This document shows, piece after piece, positions 5,332-7,977 of a stretch of DNA of 7,977 nt. Positions within the stretch are counted from its first letter, which is position 1; each line of letters begins with the position of its first letter. Location of the stretch: NCBI GenBank assembly GCA_028678555.1, contig JAJRDF010000068.1:1-7977 (forward strand). The letters run 5' to 3'. Both the position numbers and the translations under genes were made by a program. The notes under the pieces were generated by a model. The model saw only the letters and a program-made list of their open reading frames with translations, was not told where the DNA came from and did no database searches. The DNA is from Methanomicrobiales archaeon. Its GTDB lineage: Archaea > Halobacteriota > Methanomicrobia > Methanomicrobiales > JACTUA01.

Positions 5332-6007
5332 GATCCAGCAGGTCCAGCGGGCGGTGGATCGTGTGGTGGGCGGGGGTCTCCTCCCCCCGTGTCCCGGCGA
5401 ACCGGTCCCCGTAGGCCGCGTACACGGTGGTGAGGCCGATGGCACGGGCAGGGGCGATGTCCCGCCGCGGGCTGTCCCCCACGGCCATCCCTTCTCCCGG
5501 CGGGATTCCGAGGGAGTCCAGCGCATGGAGGAAGGGTTCCGGGGAGGGTTTCCAGGTTCCCGTGGATTCCGGGGTGACCAGGCACCCGAAGAAGCGGGAG
5601 ATACCGGCCTTCTCCATGCGTTTTCCGGCATTCTCCCGGTTCGCATCCGTCACGATGGCGAGGGCAATCCCCCGGCCCCGGAGTTCCTCAAGAAGCTCCA
5701 TGACGCCGGGATAGGCCTGCGTGCAGTGGATCTTGATCCGCTCGTAGATCCGGATACACGCGTCCCCGGTCTCCCGGGACTGGATCCCGTGATCTGAGAG
5801 GAAGTCCAGGATGTTCCGGGGATCTTCGAACCCGTGATCTTCCCGGAGGAAATAGGAGAAGAGCACATCGGGATCGCCCCTTCCTGCCTCCCGGACAATG
5901 GCCCGGCACGCCTCCCTCTTCGCATGGACCAGGTCAACGAGCGTGTTGTCCAGGTCAAAGAGGATTGCGGACGGCGGTTCCTGCGTCCCTGCGTCGGTGT
6001 TTTCCAT
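5300..6007 (-). CDS. HAD-superfamily hydrolase, subfamily IA (phosphatase-like)
   Basis: The 235-residue product is a probable cytoplasmic phosphatase acting on a small phosphorylated metabolite. All four HAD motifs are present: motif I FDLDNT (17-22, nucleophile D18 and acid/base D20), motif II VTDAN with T120, motif III K153 in TWKPSPEPF, and motif IV VGDSPRRDI (176-184) with D178 and D183 for Mg2+. The helical cap inserted after motif I (about 25-105) defines subfamily IA, similar to archaeal phosphoglycolate-phosphatase-like proteins; the substrate is unknown. The frame is open up to 6136, but ATG 6007 is preferred: GGGGAGA lies a few bases upstream, and the extra 43 residues are Pro/Asn/His-rich and unlike the family. 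Its last 32 bases overlap the 3' end of the transporter gene on the other strand. Confidence 0.88.
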   Translation of the reverse strand: MENTDAGTQEPPSAILFDLDNTLVDLVHAKREACRAIVREAGRGDPDVLFSYFLREDHGFEDPRNILDFLSDHGIQSRETGDACIRIYERIKIHCTQAYPGVMELLEELRGRGIALAIVTDANRENAGKRMEKAGISRFFGCLVTPESTGTWKPSPEPFLHALDSLGIPPGEGMAVGDSPRRDIAPARAIGLTTVYAAYGDRFAGTRGEETPAHHTIHRPLDLLDLIPDPDAGTR

Positions 6008-6180
6008 CGATTCTCCCCGGTCACGGCCGGCTGCGTTACTCAGTGGTGGGTCATCCGGAACGATAGAGTATTCGTGGGTGTGTCGATTCAGCAGAGGATT
6101 TTCCGAGTGCTGTTCGATAGGGAAAGGAGGATCCATGGCGGACCGGCTCTTCGATCGAGGTGGATTACGGGATCAGGTGC

Positions 6181-6201
6181 GGGAGGGGAAGACCCCCTCC
6201 C
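6181..6201. repeat. Perfect 8-bp hairpin
   Basis: GGGAGGGG (6181-6188) pairs exactly with CCCCTCCC (6194-6201) across an AAGAC loop. It lies about 200 bases past the ATPase stop and 170 bases before the HAD start. There is no T-tract on either strand, so it is not a clear terminator. Confidence 0.55.
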
Positions 6202-6291
6202 GGTCCCACCCCCGTGAGGATGTCACGCCACGCCGGTGTTTTCCGCAGGGAGTTACCAGTGACAGGACACCGGCGGGGGGTGCCCACGCGG

Positions 6292-6310
6292 CGGGGGCGG
6301 TGAGCCCCCG
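6292..6310. repeat. Perfect 7-bp hairpin
   Basis: CGGGGGC (6292-6298) pairs exactly with GCCCCCG (6304-6310) across GGTGA. On the minus strand it is the second strong stem after the end of the ATPase gene. Role unknown. Confidence 0.5.
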
Positions 6311-6368
6311 AGAGCGTCCCACCAGTCATCCACGAATACGAGATACCGACTCACCATGTCCGAATACT

Positions 6369-6393
6369 GCCCCCGCGGGGCTGCAGCGGGGGC
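6369..6393 (-). terminator. Stem-loop directly after the ATPase stop codon
   Basis: GCCCCCGC (6369-6376) and GCGGGGGC (6386-6393) form a perfect eight-base-pair stem with a nine-base loop, beginning seven bases past the ATPase stop codon on the minus strand. The position suggests a 3'-end or stability element. No U-tract follows, so termination itself is uncertain. Confidence 0.4.
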
Positions 6394-6400
6394 GCCGGCG

Positions 6401-7977
6401 TCATCTGGTGGAGTGGTTCCCGGTCCAGTACTTGAAGGCCTCGAACCAGAGGATGGAGAAGACACCGGCACCTGCGGCAACGGCCAGGGAGAGGGGCGGG
6501 ACAGGCGCGAACCGGAAGAGGTCCTGGAGGGCCGGGATAAAGAGGACCAGTCCGAGGCAGGCGATCGTCCCCAGCATCACCCATGACAGCGCCCGGTTGG
6601 GAGTTCTCAGCGTGGTCGAGAGGGTCATTGACCAGGACCGGTTCGTCAGGATCAGGCACAGGTTGGCGATGACGATGGTGGTGAAGGTCAGGGTCCGGAC
6701 CTCTGCATCCCCCAGACCGCGCAGGAGGGCCCCCGCGTAGATGGTGAGAACGATGGCCAGCACCACCGCCCCCTGCATGAGGCAGAGGGCCAGGGTCCGG
6801 CGCGTGAAGAGCCGCTCCTCCCTCCTCCGGGGAGGCCGCTCCATCACGTCCTTCTCCTCGGGTTCCGATTCAAAGACAATGGAGCAGACCGGATCAATGA
6901 TCAGCTCCAAAAAGACGATGTGAATCGGGAGGAGGACGAGGGGCATGGCAAAGAGCACGGGGATGAGGGACATCCCCGCGATGGGGACATGGATGGAGAG
7001 GATGTAGGCCATCGCCTTCTTCAGGTTGTCATAGATTCTCCTCCCCATCCGCACCGCGGAGACGATGGAGGTGAAGTTGTCGTCCAGGAGGACGAGCGAC
7101 GAAGCCTCCCGGGCCACGTCGGTGCCCCTCCCGCCCATGGCGATCCCGATATCCGCGGATTTCAGGGCCGGGGCATCGTTGACGCCATCCCCGGTCATCG
7201 CCACCACCTCGCGGTTTGCTTTCAGCGCGTTGACAATCCGGAGCTTCTGTTCCGGTACCACCCGGGCAAAGATGGACGTGGTCCCGATGCGGTTCCCCAG
7301 ATCATCCCCCCCGATCCCCTCCAGTTCAGCCCCGGTGAGGATCTGTTCCGGGTTCCGGAGACCGATCGTCCGGGCGACTTTCTGGGCTGTCAGGGGATAA
7401 TCGCCGGTAATCATGACCACCCGGATCCCCGCGGAACCGCAGTCTGCCACGGCGGCCGGAACCCCGTCCCTGACCGGATCCGCAAAACCGATGAGCCCCA
7501 GGAACTCGAACGGAAAATCGTGCTGGCCATCGGGGAGATCTGTCCTCGTAAAGAAGGCCCGGGCAACGCCCAGCACCCGGAGCCCTTCTGCAGCCATGCG
7601 GTCGATATGACCTGCCAGGTCCTGGAAGCGGGCAGGATCGAAATGGCAGAGGTCGGCAATTGCCTCCGGGGCCCCTTTTGCCGCGATCACGTACTCGCTG
7701 CCCCCGGGGGATCGCCAGACATTGGACATGGCCAGCAGTGCCTCGGAGAGCGGGTATTCCTGGACCAGCTCCCAGTTGCGGTGGACATGCTCGGTTCTCC
7801 CGAAGTCCCCGTCCCCGAGCCGGACCAGCGCCCGCTCCATGGGGTCGAAGGGATCCTTCTTGCTGGCGAGAATGCTGAACTCGGCCAGCTCGTGGCAGGA
7901 ATCAGGTACGGGAGTATTTTTGGCAGCATCAAAATCGCACGTATCCCCCCGGGCAAAAAACTGCCGGACCGACATCC
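6401..7977 (-). CDS. P-type cation-transporting ATPase, C-terminal part (partial)
   Basis: The visible 525 or so codons are the C-terminal part of a membrane ATPase that pumps a cation using ATP; the N-terminus, actuator domain and phosphorylated DKTGT motif lie beyond the right edge, so the first Met in view (7975) is internal. Counting from that Met, the nucleotide-binding KGAPEA motif is at 100-105, MITGDYPLTA at 188-197 and the hinge MTGDGVNDAPALK at 260-272. Membrane helices M5-M10 follow at about 322-341, 345-366, 394-416, 428-446, 463-481 and 494-512. The arrangement is that of Ca2+-ATPase-like (type II) pumps, but M5 (HVPIAGMSLIP) and M6 (ELIIDPVCS) keep only the Asp of the SERCA-type Ca2+ ligands, so the ion is unknown. 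The sequence is intact up to its stop. A stem-loop follows immediately. Confidence 0.92.
   Translation of the reverse strand, partial: MSVRQFFARGDTCDFDAAKNTPVPDSCHELAEFSILASKKDPFDPMERALVRLGDGDFGRTEHVHRNWELVQEYPLSEALLAMSNVWRSPGGSEYVIAAKGAPEAIADLCHFDPARFQDLAGHIDRMAAEGLRVLGVARAFFTRTDLPDGQHDFPFEFLGLIGFADPVRDGVPAAVADCGSAGIRVVMITGDYPLTAQKVARTIGLRNPEQILTGAELEGIGGDDLGNRIGTTSIFARVVPEQKLRIVNALKANREVVAMTGDGVNDAPALKSADIGIAMGGRGTDVAREASSLVLLDDNFTSIVSAVRMGRRIYDNLKKAMAYILSIHVPIAGMSLIPVLFAMPLVLLPIHIVFLELIIDPVCSIVFESEPEEKDVMERPPRRREERLFTRRTLALCLMQGAVVLAIVLTIYAGALLRGLGDAEVRTLTFTTIVIANLCLILTNRSWSMTLSTTLRTPNRALSWVMLGTIACLGLVLFIPALQDLFRFAPVPPLSLAVAAGAGVFSILWFEAFKYWTGNHSTR

Larger units (their letters stand above)
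6008..6400. other. GC-rich non-coding spacer with a series of hairpins and CGAATAC motifs
   Basis: This 393-base spacer has no supported gene. It holds the upstream region of the HAD gene and the downstream region of the ATPase gene. Inverted repeats include GCCGGTGT (6232-6239) with ACACCGGC (6267-6274), besides the three hairpins listed separately. GTATTCGTGG (6068-6077) and CCACGAATAC (6330-6339) form a widely spaced ten-base inverted repeat. A third CGAATAC is at 6361-6367. No clear TATA box for the HAD gene is visible. A structured non-coding RNA is possible but unproven. Confidence 0.5.

Noticed and set aside
6008..6136. 43-residue N-terminal extension of the HAD hydrolase
   Set aside because: No ribosome binding site at the upstream ATG, composition unlike the family, and a good binding site directly before ATG 6007.
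6135..6740. Plus-strand open frame with a good-looking AGGAGG ribosome binding site before ATG 6135
   Set aside because: Most of it is antisense to the P-type ATPase gene. Its Arg/Pro/Gly/Ser-rich composition is typical of shadow frames in GC-rich DNA, and it has no recognisable domain.

Overview
The window looks like part of a GC-rich euryarchaeal chromosome, most likely a methanogen of the order Methanomicrobiales. This placement is inferred from gene content and signals, not from a database match. The evidence is an archaeal-type adenylate kinase, an archaeal DUF106 (YidC/EMC3-like) membrane protein and an archaeal cytidylate kinase with the GxPGSGTTT P-loop, in the order known from the distal end of the euryarchaeal secY region. 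Supporting signals are an archaeal TATA box (358-366) and GGTGA/GGAGG-type ribosome binding sites.

Layout. Positions 1-96 are the Lys/Glu-rich 3' end of an unidentified gene. After about 300 bases of non-coding DNA with a good TATA box comes a small four-helix membrane protein (410-802, +). A non-coding stretch with U-tracts and a G-quadruplex-type motif (803-1080) separates it from a convergent gene for a two-helix membrane protein of unknown function (1081-1662, -). A 355-base divergent spacer rich in inverted repeats leads into the tight adk - DUF106 - cmk operon (2018-3788, +). A 26-bp tandem repeat of nearly three units covers the DUF106 stop codon and the cmk start codon. An SNF-family sodium-dependent transporter follows (3895-5331, +). 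Its 3' end overlaps a convergent HAD phosphatase-like gene (5300-6007, -). A 393-base GC-rich spacer with several perfect hairpins precedes the C-terminal two thirds of a P-type cation ATPase that runs off the right edge (6401-7977, -).

How the genes fit together. adk and cmk supply nucleoside diphosphates (ADP, CDP), and DUF106 is a probable membrane-protein insertase; the three look co-transcribed and translationally coupled. The other genes (Na+-coupled amino-acid-type transporter, HAD hydrolase, P-type ATPase, two small membrane proteins) look like independent units. I see no CRISPR array, tRNA, rRNA, insertion sequence or phage gene. I found no clear new multi-gene system. The most unusual features are the duplicated stop/start junction before cmk, a CGAATAC motif recurring only in spacers, and inverted repeats over the leaders of adk and the transporter.
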